Shown here: positions 33,373 through 42,075 of the stretch, piece by piece
How positions within the stretch are numbered: position 1 is the first letter of the stretch
Layout of the letters: the number at the start of each line of letters is the position of its first letter
Position numbers and translations under genes: made by a program
Source of the DNA: Fimimonas sp045644945
GTDB lineage: Bacteria > Bacillota > Clostridia > Christensenellales > CAG-314
Reading direction: 5' to 3'
Length of the DNA: 64,000 nt
Assembly: GCA_045644945.1 (NCBI GenBank)
Contig: JAZRHU010000074.1
Span: 4,795 to 68,794, forward strand
Notes under the pieces: model-generated
The model's database searches: none
Told to the model about the DNA's origin: nothing
What the model saw: only the letters and a program-made list of their open reading frames with translations

Positions 33373-34811
33373 TTGTCACTCTCCATTTTTACGTCTGGGT
33401 ATTTTACACGTTTGTGCTTGATTCCCAAGTAGGTTGTCAAGATTGTTGTTTTGATGATATCAATTTCCTTCATTGTGATGTCGCACTCGGAAAACTGATC
33501 GAATTCCAAACGTTCCTTTACAATGTTATCCACGATTTTTTCCGCCATGGAAACGTCGTTGGATGCACGCAATGCCGATTCGCACGCGTCACAAATCATC
33601 AAAATTGCGGAAATTTTGTTTTGTGGTTTGGGGCCTTCGTAGCAGTAGCCGTCATATGGCAAAACACCATCGGTGTACTTTTGTGCTTTGAGGTAGAAAT
33701 ACTTTAGTGGCAATGTGCCGTGATGCTCGATGATGGCCGATTGCACTTCTGGTGGAAGGTTGTGTTCCTTTGCCAATGCAAGGCCGTAGGTTGCGTGCAT
33801 CTTGATCATGGTAACGCTGGCTTCTGGAGTCATTGCATCGTGGGGGTTGGTACCACTAAATTGGTTTTCCGAAAAGTAGGCGGGGTTCTTCATCTTGCCG
33901 ATATCGTGGTAGTAGGCCGCAGCTCTTGCTTCGACAGCACTTTGACCAATGGCAACGGCGCACGCCTCGGCGTAGTTAGCAACCGTCAAACTGTGGTTGT
34001 AGGTGCCGGGGGCCTTTTGGAAAAGTTGGCGCATAAGCTCGGTATCACTTGTGGCAATTTCGGCATATCTAAAGATGGAAACGATGTTGAACACGCGTTC
34101 CAAAATTGGAACAAGCATAAACATCAACAATACGGAAATTACACCACTACCAAATGACCAAAGCAATTTGTTTACAAGTTCCATCAAATCCCACATGGCA
34201 CGCTCAACAAACATCACGTAGCTCATTGCGGCACAAATTGCCGAAACAAGACCAATTGCAAAGCCCATGCCGATGTACTTGATACGGCGGTATTGTCCAC
34301 CCAAAATGAACGCTGTAAATACCGCTTCGATAAGTCCACTAAACAAAATGTAGAAGAAGTTTTCCGTAGCCAAACTTGCGTTTGTTTGCCAGTTGATTGC
34401 CTGCATGAAGTACAACATGATAACAACGAAGTTGGCAAAGAAACCAGTACGAGTGGATACAATCAACGACAATGCCAAACTGCACAAAGCAAATGGCACA
34501 GCATTGTAGCCGTAGTCCCAATTGGATCCCAACCAAATTGCGCAGTAGGAAATTATCATTGTTACGATGGTTGCAAACATTTTGCGGGTTTGCTCCAAAA
34601 CGGTTTTGTCCGCAAAGAACACGTAACCACACAATGCAAACAACAAAAACATTGTTGCAACAATTTGAATGAGAATCTTGATGTAGTTAACATTTTCGAT
34701 ATCTTGCAATGCGTAAGGCAAAATGGTCAGCAATGAAAATGCAACAAATGCAAGTACGTACAACCAAACTACCCTAGTCCAATTGATGGATTTTTTAATC
34801 TTTTTTGCCAT
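33369..34811 (-). CDS. pgpH: 7TM-HD cyclic-di-AMP phosphodiesterase, PgpH type, truncated
   Basis: PgpH hydrolyses cyclic di-AMP to pApA through a cytoplasmic HD domain. This 480-residue protein keeps one N-terminal membrane helix, the seven-helix membrane core (about residues 50-250) and the HD domain (YYHDIGKMKNPAYF with the His-Asp pair, then IIEHHG). Typical PgpH is about 700 residues, with a 7TMR-HDED extracellular domain after the first helix; only a few residues remain here. The start was set at ATG 34811 with AGAGG upstream, overlapping phoH by 17 bases. Confidence 0.88.
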   Translation of the reverse strand: MAKKIKKSINWTRVVWLYVLAFVAFSLLTILPYALQDIENVNYIKILIQIVATMFLLFALCGYVFFADKTVLEQTRKMFATIVTMIISYCAIWLGSNWDYGYNAVPFALCSLALSLIVSTRTGFFANFVVIMLYFMQAINWQTNASLATENFFYILFSGLIEAVFTAFILGGQYRRIKYIGMGFAIGLVSAICAAMSYVMFVERAMWDLMELVNKLLWSFGSGVISVLLMFMLVPILERVFNIVSIFRYAEIATSDTELMRQLFQKAPGTYNHSLTVANYAEACAVAIGQSAVEARAAAYYHDIGKMKNPAYFSENQFSGTNPHDAMTPEASVTMIKMHATYGLALAKEHNLPPEVQSAIIEHHGTLPLKYFYLKAQKYTDGVLPYDGYCYEGPKPQNKISAILMICDACESALRASNDVSMAEKIVDNIVKERLEFDQFSECDITMKEIDIIKTTILTTYLGIKHKRVKYPDVKMESDK

Positions 34812-35757
34812 GTTGAACCTCTGTTTCGTAGGCTTTGACAATTTGTTGCACCAATGGATGACGAACAACGTCCTTTTCCGAGAAGTGCATTATGCCAATG
34901 TCCTCGATGTTCTTTAGTATTTTTACCGCGTGCTTAAGTCCGCTTGTGTGACCGCTTGGCAGGTCGATTTGCGTTAGGTCACCTGTGATAACCATCTTGG
35001 AGTTTTCGCCAAGACGAGTTAGAAACATTTTGATTTGCTCCTTGGTGGTGTTTTGCGCCTCGTCCAAAATGATGTAAGCATTGGACAAAGTGCGACCACG
35101 CATGTAAGCCAAGGGGGCAATTTCGATTGTGCCACGTTCCATCATTTTGCCGTAGGTGTCGATACCCAACATTTCTTGCAATGCATCGTACAATGGCCTG
35201 AGGTAGGGGTTTACCTTTTCTTGAAGGTCGCCAGGCAAAAAGCCCAACTTTTCGCCAGCCTCTACCGCGGGACGAGTCAAAATGATTTTTTCCACCTGCT
35301 TTGCCTTGTAGGCATTTACCGCCATGGCAACTGCAAGGTAGGTTTTGCCTGTACCTGCTGGGCCAATGCCAAAAGTGATGATTTTCTTTTTCATCAAGTC
35401 GACATACTTCTTTTGGCCGACAGTTTTGCTTTTGATGGGTTTGCCCTTGTGCGTGATGGCAACAACGTTATCCAACAGTTGGTCAACTTCCTCCAGACTG
35501 CCCGCCTTGGCGCAATCGCAAAGGTAGTTAACACGACCGATATCCACCGAGTCGCCCTTGTAGATAAAACTGCGCAGTTTTTGGAGCACTTCGCAAGCCA
35601 TGTTGACGTTGTTATCGTCGCCAAGCAAATTGCTTTGGCCATCCGCCATTACAACTTTTACATCAAACGCATTGCAAATTGCTTTGATGTTTTCGTCAAA
35701 TGGGCCAAACAACTTGATTAGTTCATCCATTGATTCCACTTCGATTCTTTTGACCAA
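34795..35757 (-). CDS. phoH: PhoH family ATPase
   Basis: This 320-residue P-loop ATPase of the PhoH/YbeZ family functionally partners YbeY. An N-terminal KH-like region precedes Walker A GPAGTGKTYLA (about residue 137) and Walker B YIILDEAQNTT (about 235). The start codon is TTG at 35757 with AAGGAG eight bases upstream. It lies between yqfD and pgpH in the conserved order. Confidence 0.94.
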   Translation of the reverse strand: MVKRIEVESMDELIKLFGPFDENIKAICNAFDVKVVMADGQSNLLGDDNNVNMACEVLQKLRSFIYKGDSVDIGRVNYLCDCAKAGSLEEVDQLLDNVVAITHKGKPIKSKTVGQKKYVDLMKKKIITFGIGPAGTGKTYLAVAMAVNAYKAKQVEKIILTRPAVEAGEKLGFLPGDLQEKVNPYLRPLYDALQEMLGIDTYGKMMERGTIEIAPLAYMRGRTLSNAYIILDEAQNTTKEQIKMFLTRLGENSKMVITGDLTQIDLPSGHTSGLKHAVKILKNIEDIGIMHFSEKDVVRHPLVQQIVKAYETEVQHGKKD

Positions 35758-35769
35758 TGTTTGTTCTCC

Positions 35770-36849
35770 TTAGGTTAGTTCCCTTTGTCCTTGCAAAATG
35801 GCGGTAACGCCACCATTGCTTGTGACAAATTGTGTATTTGTTACTACAAAGTTGCATTTTGAAAGTGCCAATTGTAGTGATTGCTGTGTTAGATCGGCTA
35901 TGCACTCGTCAAAGGTGGCTTGCACTGTAACAAGTGCCATTTCGTGATAGGTTACACGTTGCACGCACAAATTGAGTGGGTGCAAGTAGGTGGTTTTGGT
36001 TTCCACTTGATAGTTTGTGTAGCTACACACTCTTCCATAGGTTTTGCCAAACAATACCACTTGAGTGAAAGTTTGGCTGTTGCCCGTTGGTTGCAGTTGC
36101 GTTTTGATGCCGGTGTAGGGAGCAAAAGCGGAAACGCTTTGTACCACTACCACTTTGCCAAGTGCGTACACATCTTCCTGCGTGTCGTCGTTGAATTGTC
36201 GCACACCTGCAATAAGTACGTCCCCGGTTTTTACGATGTCACCCGCCTTAACAAGGGGTGTGCCTTGCTCGCACAAAATGCTTTTGATAACACCGTTGCA
36301 TGTTGCAACAATGTCCCTGCGCTTGTGCATGTCGATGGGCTTGTTAATTTGCTTTTTTGCAATGGTATCCACGTACAAAATGCTACCTTTGCGGGTTACA
36401 ACGGCGTACATCACATCCAAGCGTGTGGCAAGGGCATTTTCCAGATGGTCGATGTTGATACCCTTCAAATTGGTGCCAACGTTAACACCAAGGGCGTCCA
36501 TTTGCGCCACTACCACATCCGTTGCGACATCGCCAGTTACCACAATTTTGCAACAAACATTGGACAACACAGCACATCCAACCACCATCAAAATGATGGC
36601 CAAAATCAGCACAAAATGTCCTTTTGCAAAGGCAAGCCAAGTTGTGCTACCAAAATTTTGAACCTGTGTGACGGCATAGTTGCGGTCGCTGAGAATACCA
36701 AGCAAAGCTTTTGCATCCTTGTGTTGTACTGTGATGGTGCAGGTTTGTCCGCATTTGGTAACGGACAGTAATTTTAGACCGCTTTTGCAAAGATAGTTTA
36801 GTAGTCTTACAATATTCAATCCGCAAAAGGTAACTTTGGTGTAACTCAT
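35770..36849 (-). CDS. yqfD: Sporulation protein YqfD
   Basis: YqfD is a mother-cell sporulation protein conserved in endospore formers. The 359-residue protein has an N-terminal basic domain, a single membrane helix near residues 105-125 (FVLILAIILMVVGCAV), then a long extracytoplasmic region with beta repeats (IKGINIDHLENALATR-type block). The ATG overlaps the yqfC stop (ATGA), so the pair is coupled. Its presence supports a spore-forming ancestry. Confidence 0.88.
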   Translation of the reverse strand: MSYTKVTFCGLNIVRLLNYLCKSGLKLLSVTKCGQTCTITVQHKDAKALLGILSDRNYAVTQVQNFGSTTWLAFAKGHFVLILAIILMVVGCAVLSNVCCKIVVTGDVATDVVVAQMDALGVNVGTNLKGINIDHLENALATRLDVMYAVVTRKGSILYVDTIAKKQINKPIDMHKRRDIVATCNGVIKSILCEQGTPLVKAGDIVKTGDVLIAGVRQFNDDTQEDVYALGKVVVVQSVSAFAPYTGIKTQLQPTGNSQTFTQVVLFGKTYGRVCSYTNYQVETKTTYLHPLNLCVQRVTYHEMALVTVQATFDECIADLTQQSLQLALSKCNFVVTNTQFVTSNGGVTAILQGQRELT

Positions 36850-37139
36850 TGTGTTACCTCAACAGCGTGAATTGTGCCCACAACCACCGCAAAGCGGTTA
36901 TCTAGGCATTTGATTTGCAAGTTGCTCCCAACAACAATCAAACTGCCTTTGCCCACCTTGAAAGATACTTTGCAAGTTGAGTAGTCCAAGATACCCTTGT
37001 GCCCTTCCAAAACGATAGTGTTGCCACCAAAGACGGAGTATTTGTAGGTGACAAGGGAAGTTAGTTCCTCGCCACAAATTTTGTTGATACAGCTTGTAAA
37101 AGAATTATTCATACCCTTAGTATATGATGGGGTATGCAA
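36846..37139 (-). CDS. yqfC: Sporulation protein YqfC (YabP/YqfC family)
   Basis: This protein of up to 97 residues matches the YabP/YqfC fold: VLEGHKGILDYS followed by a SLIVVGSNLQIK strand. Two starts are possible. TTG at 37139 has AAAGG seven bases upstream, overlapping the copA stop. ATG at 37112 has AAGGG only one base away, so I prefer the TTG. It begins ten bases after copA and is followed by yqfD with a four-base overlap. Confidence 0.82.
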   Translation of the reverse strand: MHTPSYTKGMNNSFTSCINKICGEELTSLVTYKYSVFGGNTIVLEGHKGILDYSTCKVSFKVGKGSLIVVGSNLQIKCLDNRFAVVVGTIHAVEVTQ

Positions 37140-37149
37140 TTTTTTACCT

Positions 37150-37362
37150 TTACAGTTGAGTGATTTCCAAAACAGGGTAGCCTTGCGCTTCTACGGCGGA
37201 CTTCAAGGTATCAGCCATTTCGCAAGTGGTTGTAACTTGGGCGTACTTGCCTTCCAAACTTACAACAACTTCGGTAACGTTTGGCAATGCCTTCAAGGTG
37301 TTTTCCACACGACCTGTGCAATGTGGGCACATCATGCCTTGTATCGTTAGTTGATATTTCAT
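37150..37362 (-). CDS. copZ: Internal CopZ-like copper chaperone start within copA
   Basis: Inside copA and in the same frame, the bases encoding PKEIT read AAGGAGATAACT and are followed by ATG at 37362. This is a perfect Shine-Dalgarno with six-base spacing. The resulting 70-residue protein would be a complete HMA copper chaperone with GMMCPHC. The likely history is a copA-copZ gene pair that lost the copA stop, leaving the ribosome-binding site translated. Whether free CopZ is still made is inference. Confidence 0.6.
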   Translation of the reverse strand: MKYQLTIQGMMCPHCTGRVENTLKALPNVTEVVVSLEGKYAQVTTTCEMADTLKSAVEAQGYPVLEITQL

Positions 37363-39627
37363 AGTTATCTCCTTTGGTGGAAGTTGTTGCTCCACCAATT
37401 TGTGTTTTGCTTTGAAAAGGTTAAGTCGCAATGCATTGGTTACCACAAACAAGCTTGAGCAAGCCATTGCAAGTGCGCCAAACATTGGCACAAGCTTGAT
37501 ACCAAACGCGGGATACAACACGCCCGCTGCAAGTGGGATACCAAGTGCGTTGTAGAAAAATGCCCAAAACAGATTTTGTTTGATGTTTTTGACAGTTGCC
37601 TTGGAAAGTTTTATGGCGGTTGCAACGCTTTGAATGTCGTTGTTTACCAAAATTACATCGGCACTATCAATGGCAATGTCGGTACCATTTGCAACGGCAA
37701 AGCCAACATCGGCAGTTGCAAGTGCTGGGGCATCGTTGATACCATCGCCCACCATTGCAGTGACGGAAGTTTTCTTCAAGTCGGCAACAACTTGCGCCTT
37801 TTGGTCGGGTGTTACATCGGCAACGTAGTCGTCAATGCCCACAATGCTACACACTTCTTGTGCGGTGTGGGAGTTGTCACCAGTAAGCAGTACTGTTTTG
37901 ATACCAAGCGCATTTAGCGCATCGATGGCAAACTTGGATGTTTCCTTGATTTGGTCACCCACAGTAACAAGTCCGTAAAACTCGTTGTCGCGTGCAACAA
38001 TAAGCAAGGTTTTGCCCTTGTGTTGGGATAGGTCGGTTGAAATAGTTACACCGCACTTGTCCATCAGCTTTTGGTTACCGATTGCGTAGTTGTGACCATC
38101 TACAACGGCAGTTACGCCGTGGCCTGCAATGGTTGCAAACTCTGTTGGAGTAGCCAAAGTGATGTTTTTACTTGTCGCATAGTCCACGACTGCTTTGCCA
38201 AGTGGATGCTCGCTTTGTTTTTCGATTCCGGCAACGATGGACAAAAATTCCGCTTGGTTGGCATTTGTCACAACACTTGCAACTGTTGGTTTACCCAAAG
38301 TTACTGTGCCGGTTTTGTCTAGCACCACAGTTTGCACTGTGGAAAGTTTTTGCAAAATTTCGCCATTTTTGATGAGTATGCCGTTTTGTGCGCCTTTGCC
38401 TGTTGCAACCATCAATGCTACCGGTGTTGCAAGTCCAAGTGCACATGGACAGCTGATAACAAGCACAGATATTGCAAAGTCCAACGAATTGAACAACGAT
38501 TTGCTTGCAACAAGCCACACCACCAGTGTCACAAGTGAGATTGCCATAACCACCGGTACAAACACCGATGCAACCTTGTCGGCAAGCTTTTGAATGGGTG
38601 CTTTGGATGTGCTTGCGCTTTCCACAAGGGAGATAATTTTGGATAGCGTACTTTGCTCGCCAACGGATGTCACTTGGATTTGCACATATCCGCTAACGGC
38701 AATGGCACCGCCAACAATCGTTTCGCCCACTTGTTTTTCCACAGGAATGGGTTCGCCTGTTAGCGCACTTTGGTCAACAAAGCAACTGCCTTTGACAATG
38801 CGTCCATCGCAAGGGATTGTCATACCCGCCTTGACTACTACAACGTCGCCCACCTTGATAGTTTGGCTGTCTACTGTTGTTTCCACACCATCAACAAGCA
38901 AAATTGCGCTTTTGGGTGCAAGGTTCTTTAACTTTGCAAGCGCATCGCCAGTTTTGCGTTTGGAGTTGTTTTCCAAGTGCTTGCCAAGGTTGACAAGTGC
39001 CAAAATCATGGCGGAGGACTCGAAGTAAAGTTGATGATGGTACATTTCTACTGTTGCCATATCCCCTTTGCCAATGGCGCTACCCACCATAAACATGATG
39101 ATCACGCCATAGATTGCACCAGCGGCGGAGCCAACGGCAATAAGGCTATCCATGTTGGGGGAACGACTAAAAAGTCGTTTGAATCCAACAATAAAGTAGC
39201 TACGGTTGATGTACCACACAGGCAAACACAACAGCAGTTGCACGAGCGCAAAGTTGGTTGCATTTTGTGCGCCATCCAAAAAGCTTGGCAATGGCAGACC
39301 TACCATGTGGCCCATTGCAACGTACATAAGCACCAAACACAACACAAGTGACGAAATAACTCGTCCAAGTGTGATTGTGCCATCATTTTGTTTTTTGTTG
39401 GTATTTTGGGTGGAAGGTGCGTCATTTCCAAACACCGATGCACCATATCCAGCGTGAGTTACGGCATTGACGATGTTTTGTGCATCACAACTGTGCTCGC
39501 AAACCATGGAGTTGGTAAGCAAGCTCACATTGACGGATGTGACACCCTCTATTTTTGCAACGGCCTTTTCCACGTGGGCGGAGCAAGCCGAGCAAGTCAT
39601 GCCGGTAACGTTAAACTTTGTGGTCAT
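37150..39627 (-). CDS. copA: Copper-exporting P1B-type ATPase with fused C-terminal copper chaperone
   Basis: CopA pumps Cu(I) out of the cytoplasm. The 825-residue protein has an N-terminal HMA domain (GMTCSAC) and eight membrane helices including the CPC motif (ISCPCALG). The phosphorylation motif is DKTGT and the hinge GDGINDAP. An additional C-terminal HMA domain (GMMCPHC) looks like a fused CopZ. The start was set at ATG 39627 with AGAGG upstream. The last 70 codons begin with an internal ATG that has its own ribosome-binding site (see the CopZ entry). Confidence 0.94.
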   Translation of the reverse strand: MTTKFNVTGMTCSACSAHVEKAVAKIEGVTSVNVSLLTNSMVCEHSCDAQNIVNAVTHAGYGASVFGNDAPSTQNTNKKQNDGTITLGRVISSLVLCLVLMYVAMGHMVGLPLPSFLDGAQNATNFALVQLLLCLPVWYINRSYFIVGFKRLFSRSPNMDSLIAVGSAAGAIYGVIIMFMVGSAIGKGDMATVEMYHHQLYFESSAMILALVNLGKHLENNSKRKTGDALAKLKNLAPKSAILLVDGVETTVDSQTIKVGDVVVVKAGMTIPCDGRIVKGSCFVDQSALTGEPIPVEKQVGETIVGGAIAVSGYVQIQVTSVGEQSTLSKIISLVESASTSKAPIQKLADKVASVFVPVVMAISLVTLVVWLVASKSLFNSLDFAISVLVISCPCALGLATPVALMVATGKGAQNGILIKNGEILQKLSTVQTVVLDKTGTVTLGKPTVASVVTNANQAEFLSIVAGIEKQSEHPLGKAVVDYATSKNITLATPTEFATIAGHGVTAVVDGHNYAIGNQKLMDKCGVTISTDLSQHKGKTLLIVARDNEFYGLVTVGDQIKETSKFAIDALNALGIKTVLLTGDNSHTAQEVCSIVGIDDYVADVTPDQKAQVVADLKKTSVTAMVGDGINDAPALATADVGFAVANGTDIAIDSADVILVNNDIQSVATAIKLSKATVKNIKQNLFWAFFYNALGIPLAAGVLYPAFGIKLVPMFGALAMACSSLFVVTNALRLNLFKAKHKLVEQQLPPKEITMKYQLTIQGMMCPHCTGRVENTLKALPNVTEVVVSLEGKYAQVTTTCEMADTLKSAVEAQGYPVLEITQL

Positions 39628-39668
39628 TTTTCCTCTTGGCATAGTAGCCGAGTATATCTTGATATATT

Positions 39669-39698
39669 ATTATAGCACTAAATTATATACAAAATCAA
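39669..39698 (-). promoter_or_regulatory. Sigma-A promoter of copA
   Basis: TTGATT-N18-TATAAT on the minus strand, about 40 bases before the ATG. A small inverted repeat ATATC-N2-GATAT (39654-39665) lies at the transcription start and could bind a metal-responsive repressor. No csoR, copY or arsR homologue is adjacent. Confidence 0.6.
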
Positions 39699-39741
39699 CC
39701 ATTTGGAAAAATTTACCTGTGCTGTTAGGCAAAATTTGTAC

Positions 39742-39785
39742 AAAAAAAGAGCAATCACAGGGAAAAATCCTCATTGATTGCTCTG
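39742..39785 (-). terminator. Intrinsic terminator
   Basis: On the minus strand, AGAGCAATCA and TGATTGCTCT flank a 17-base loop, followed by TTTTTTTG. It lies in the copA upstream gap (39628-39975) and would end the acyltransferase-like gene. A second inverted repeat, TTTGATACT and its complement, is at 39820-39839. Confidence 0.7.
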
Positions 39786-39975
39786 ATAGTTGCAGTTGAT
39801 TGCTTTGATGGTTGCAAAATTTGATACTAAAGTATCAAAAATACCTTTGCTATGCAAAAGCGTGTTGATGTACGTTGTTTGAAAATCGTTGACCGCAAAC
39901 ATTTGCGTTGCCAATTGCCATACTCATACAGTTTGCAACAAATGCTTACGGACGTTGTTGGTAAAACTGGTCACT

Positions 39976-40917
39976 CTAGATGATGTTGAGCACTTCGTTG
40001 AACAGGTAGAAAAATCCGTACATAAACAGTTGTGTGCCAAAGTACACCCAAATGGAGTACTTACCACAAAATGTGATTGGGCTAACCCACTTGGAGTTGA
40101 ACTTGGGGAACAGGGTTGTACGTTCCTTGTAGAGGTACTTGCCAAGGAAACCACCCACCAAAAACCAAGCAAAATCGGGGAAAAATGCAAGGTAGTCGCC
40201 ACCCCAAAACTCGCTAAATCCGGGAACGGAACTGCTGTGTTGTGCAAGGAAAAACCAAATGCGGTTTTCGTCCGTCCAAGGTTTTACCTTTGCTTGGTAG
40301 CCAACGATAAGCACTGTGATGATGATGGCAAACATAATCCAGCCGTAAAGGTTGTGTTGCCAATCTTTTTTGAACTTGCTTGTTAGCCACTCCAACCCTG
40401 CCCAAATAAGCACCGACAAGGCAATCACGTGGATAACGTTAAAGTTTACTGTTACGTCCGCACCCAAAATGGAACTTGCAGCAAAAGTTGCAGCGGAAAG
40501 TAGCAAAGCAAAACAAATCATCTTGATGGCGCGTTTGCCGTTGGAGTTGGAAAATGCACAGGATACACCCGACGTGAACACGAACATGGATACAAAAGTA
40601 TCGTGTGTTAGTGAGCGAAGTCCGTATGCACTATAGTAGGAGCGAGCAACCTTTTCCAACCATTGGAACAATCCCGTTTGGAAAGGATTGGAACTGCCAA
40701 AGTAGACATCCCACATAAAGTGATCCCACACCACAAACAAAATCATGAATCCGCGCAAAAAGTCCACTTCCCAAATGCGCTTGCGTGGCGCAAGTGAGGT
40801 ATCCTTTTCGAGAGCGGTAACTTCTGCTTCGATTTCCGCTTGGGTTGGTTGAGTTGTTTGTTCCACCACATTTTCTGGTGGAAGGTCTTGTTTTCTTGGT
40901 TTGCGAATTTTTGTCAT
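39976..40917 (-). CDS. Membrane protein, heparan-alpha-glucosaminide N-acetyltransferase-like (DUF1624)
   Basis: This 313-residue protein starts with a polar Gln/Glu-rich N-terminus of about 48 residues, then about eight membrane helices. The WEVDFLRGFMILFVVWDHF block, with Asp-x-Leu-Arg-Gly at the start of the first helix, is the signature of the HGSNAT/DUF1624 acyltransferase-like family. A role in modifying a cell-surface glycan is inferred from the family. It is followed by two possible terminators. Confidence 0.78.
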   Translation of the reverse strand: MTKIRKPRKQDLPPENVVEQTTQPTQAEIEAEVTALEKDTSLAPRKRIWEVDFLRGFMILFVVWDHFMWDVYFGSSNPFQTGLFQWLEKVARSYYSAYGLRSLTHDTFVSMFVFTSGVSCAFSNSNGKRAIKMICFALLLSAATFAASSILGADVTVNFNVIHVIALSVLIWAGLEWLTSKFKKDWQHNLYGWIMFAIIITVLIVGYQAKVKPWTDENRIWFFLAQHSSSVPGFSEFWGGDYLAFFPDFAWFLVGGFLGKYLYKERTTLFPKFNSKWVSPITFCGKYSIWVYFGTQLFMYGFFYLFNEVLNII

Positions 40918-40998
40918 AGTTAGTTACTCTTTTAGGTTAGTTTGTGTAGCATTTTGCGCAAAAAAACGCCGACACGTGATTGATTTTTGCAAGTCAAA

Positions 40999-42075
40999 TT
41001 ACTTGGTGACTTCATCGATGATGCCACCACCAAGGCACTTGTCGCCATCGTAAAAGACAACAAATTGGCCTGGGGTTACGGCACGTTGTGGCTCGTGGAA
41101 CAAAACTTTCACTTTGCCATCGTCCAAAATTTCCACATCGACACCTTGGTCGCTTTGGCGATATCTAAACTTGGCTGTGCAAGTAAATTTGCTTTGTGTT
41201 GGTGTGTGGGGAATCCAGTTGACTTGGTTGGAAACCAAACTTTTGGACATAAGCACGCTTTCGTCTCCGTGGGAAACGATAAGTTTGTTGTTTGCCAAAT
41301 CCTTTTCCACAACAAACCAACGGCCTTGACCTTCGGTTGTGCCACCAAGGCCCAAACCACGGCGTTGACCAAGTGTGTAGTACATCAGACCAATGTGCTT
41401 GCCCACCACTTTGCCATCCAAATCCACAATGTCGCCTTCTTGGTTGGGAAGGTAGTTTTGCAAAAACTCCCTAAAGTTGCGCTCACCAATAAAGCAAATG
41501 CCTGTGGAGTCCTTTTTCTTTGCGTTGACAAGGCCAAGCTCGTCGGCAATTTTGCGCACTTCGCTTTTGTCCATATCGGCAAGTGGGAACAAAACGTCCT
41601 TGAGTTGCTCTTGGGATAGTTGGTTCAAGAAATACGTTTGGTCTTTTGTTTGGTCTTTTGCTTTAAGAAGGTAGTGGGTGTCGCCATCGTGCTTGATACC
41701 ACAGTAGTGGCCAGTTGCGATGTAGTCGGCACCAAGCGCCTTTGCGTATTGCAAGAATGGGCCAAATTTGATTTCGCGATTGCAAAGCACGTCTGGGTTG
41801 GGGGTACGTCCGCGTTTGTACTCATCCAAAAAGTAGCTAAAAACGCGATCCTTGTACTGCTTGGCAAAGTTGACAGAGTAGTAGGGTATGCCAAGTTTGT
41901 CGGAGACGCGCTTTACGTCCTCGAAATCTTGCTCGGCAGTACAGCAACCGTTTTCGTCATCTTCCTCCCAGTTGTGCATAAACAATGCTATTACGTTGTA
42001 ACCTTGTTGCTTAAGTAGGTATGCTGATACGGCGGAGTCTACACCACCACTCATACCTAAAACGACTGTTTTCAT
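40999..42075 (-). CDS. mnmA: tRNA-specific 2-thiouridylase MnmA
   Basis: MnmA inserts sulfur at position 2 of the wobble uridine in tRNA-Lys, -Glu and -Gln. The 358-residue protein has the PP-loop GMSGGVDSAVSAYLL at the N-terminus, catalytic Cys in VLCNREIKF (about 100), and second Cys in TGICFIGERNF (about 197). Its start overlaps the rho stop by four bases (ATGA), an unusual but tight coupling. Confidence 0.96.
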   Translation of the reverse strand: MKTVVLGMSGGVDSAVSAYLLKQQGYNVIALFMHNWEEDDENGCCTAEQDFEDVKRVSDKLGIPYYSVNFAKQYKDRVFSYFLDEYKRGRTPNPDVLCNREIKFGPFLQYAKALGADYIATGHYCGIKHDGDTHYLLKAKDQTKDQTYFLNQLSQEQLKDVLFPLADMDKSEVRKIADELGLVNAKKKDSTGICFIGERNFREFLQNYLPNQEGDIVDLDGKVVGKHIGLMYYTLGQRRGLGLGGTTEGQGRWFVVEKDLANNKLIVSHGDESVLMSKSLVSNQVNWIPHTPTQSKFTCTAKFRYRQSDQGVDVEILDDGKVKVLFHEPQRAVTPGQFVVFYDGDKCLGGGIIDEVTK

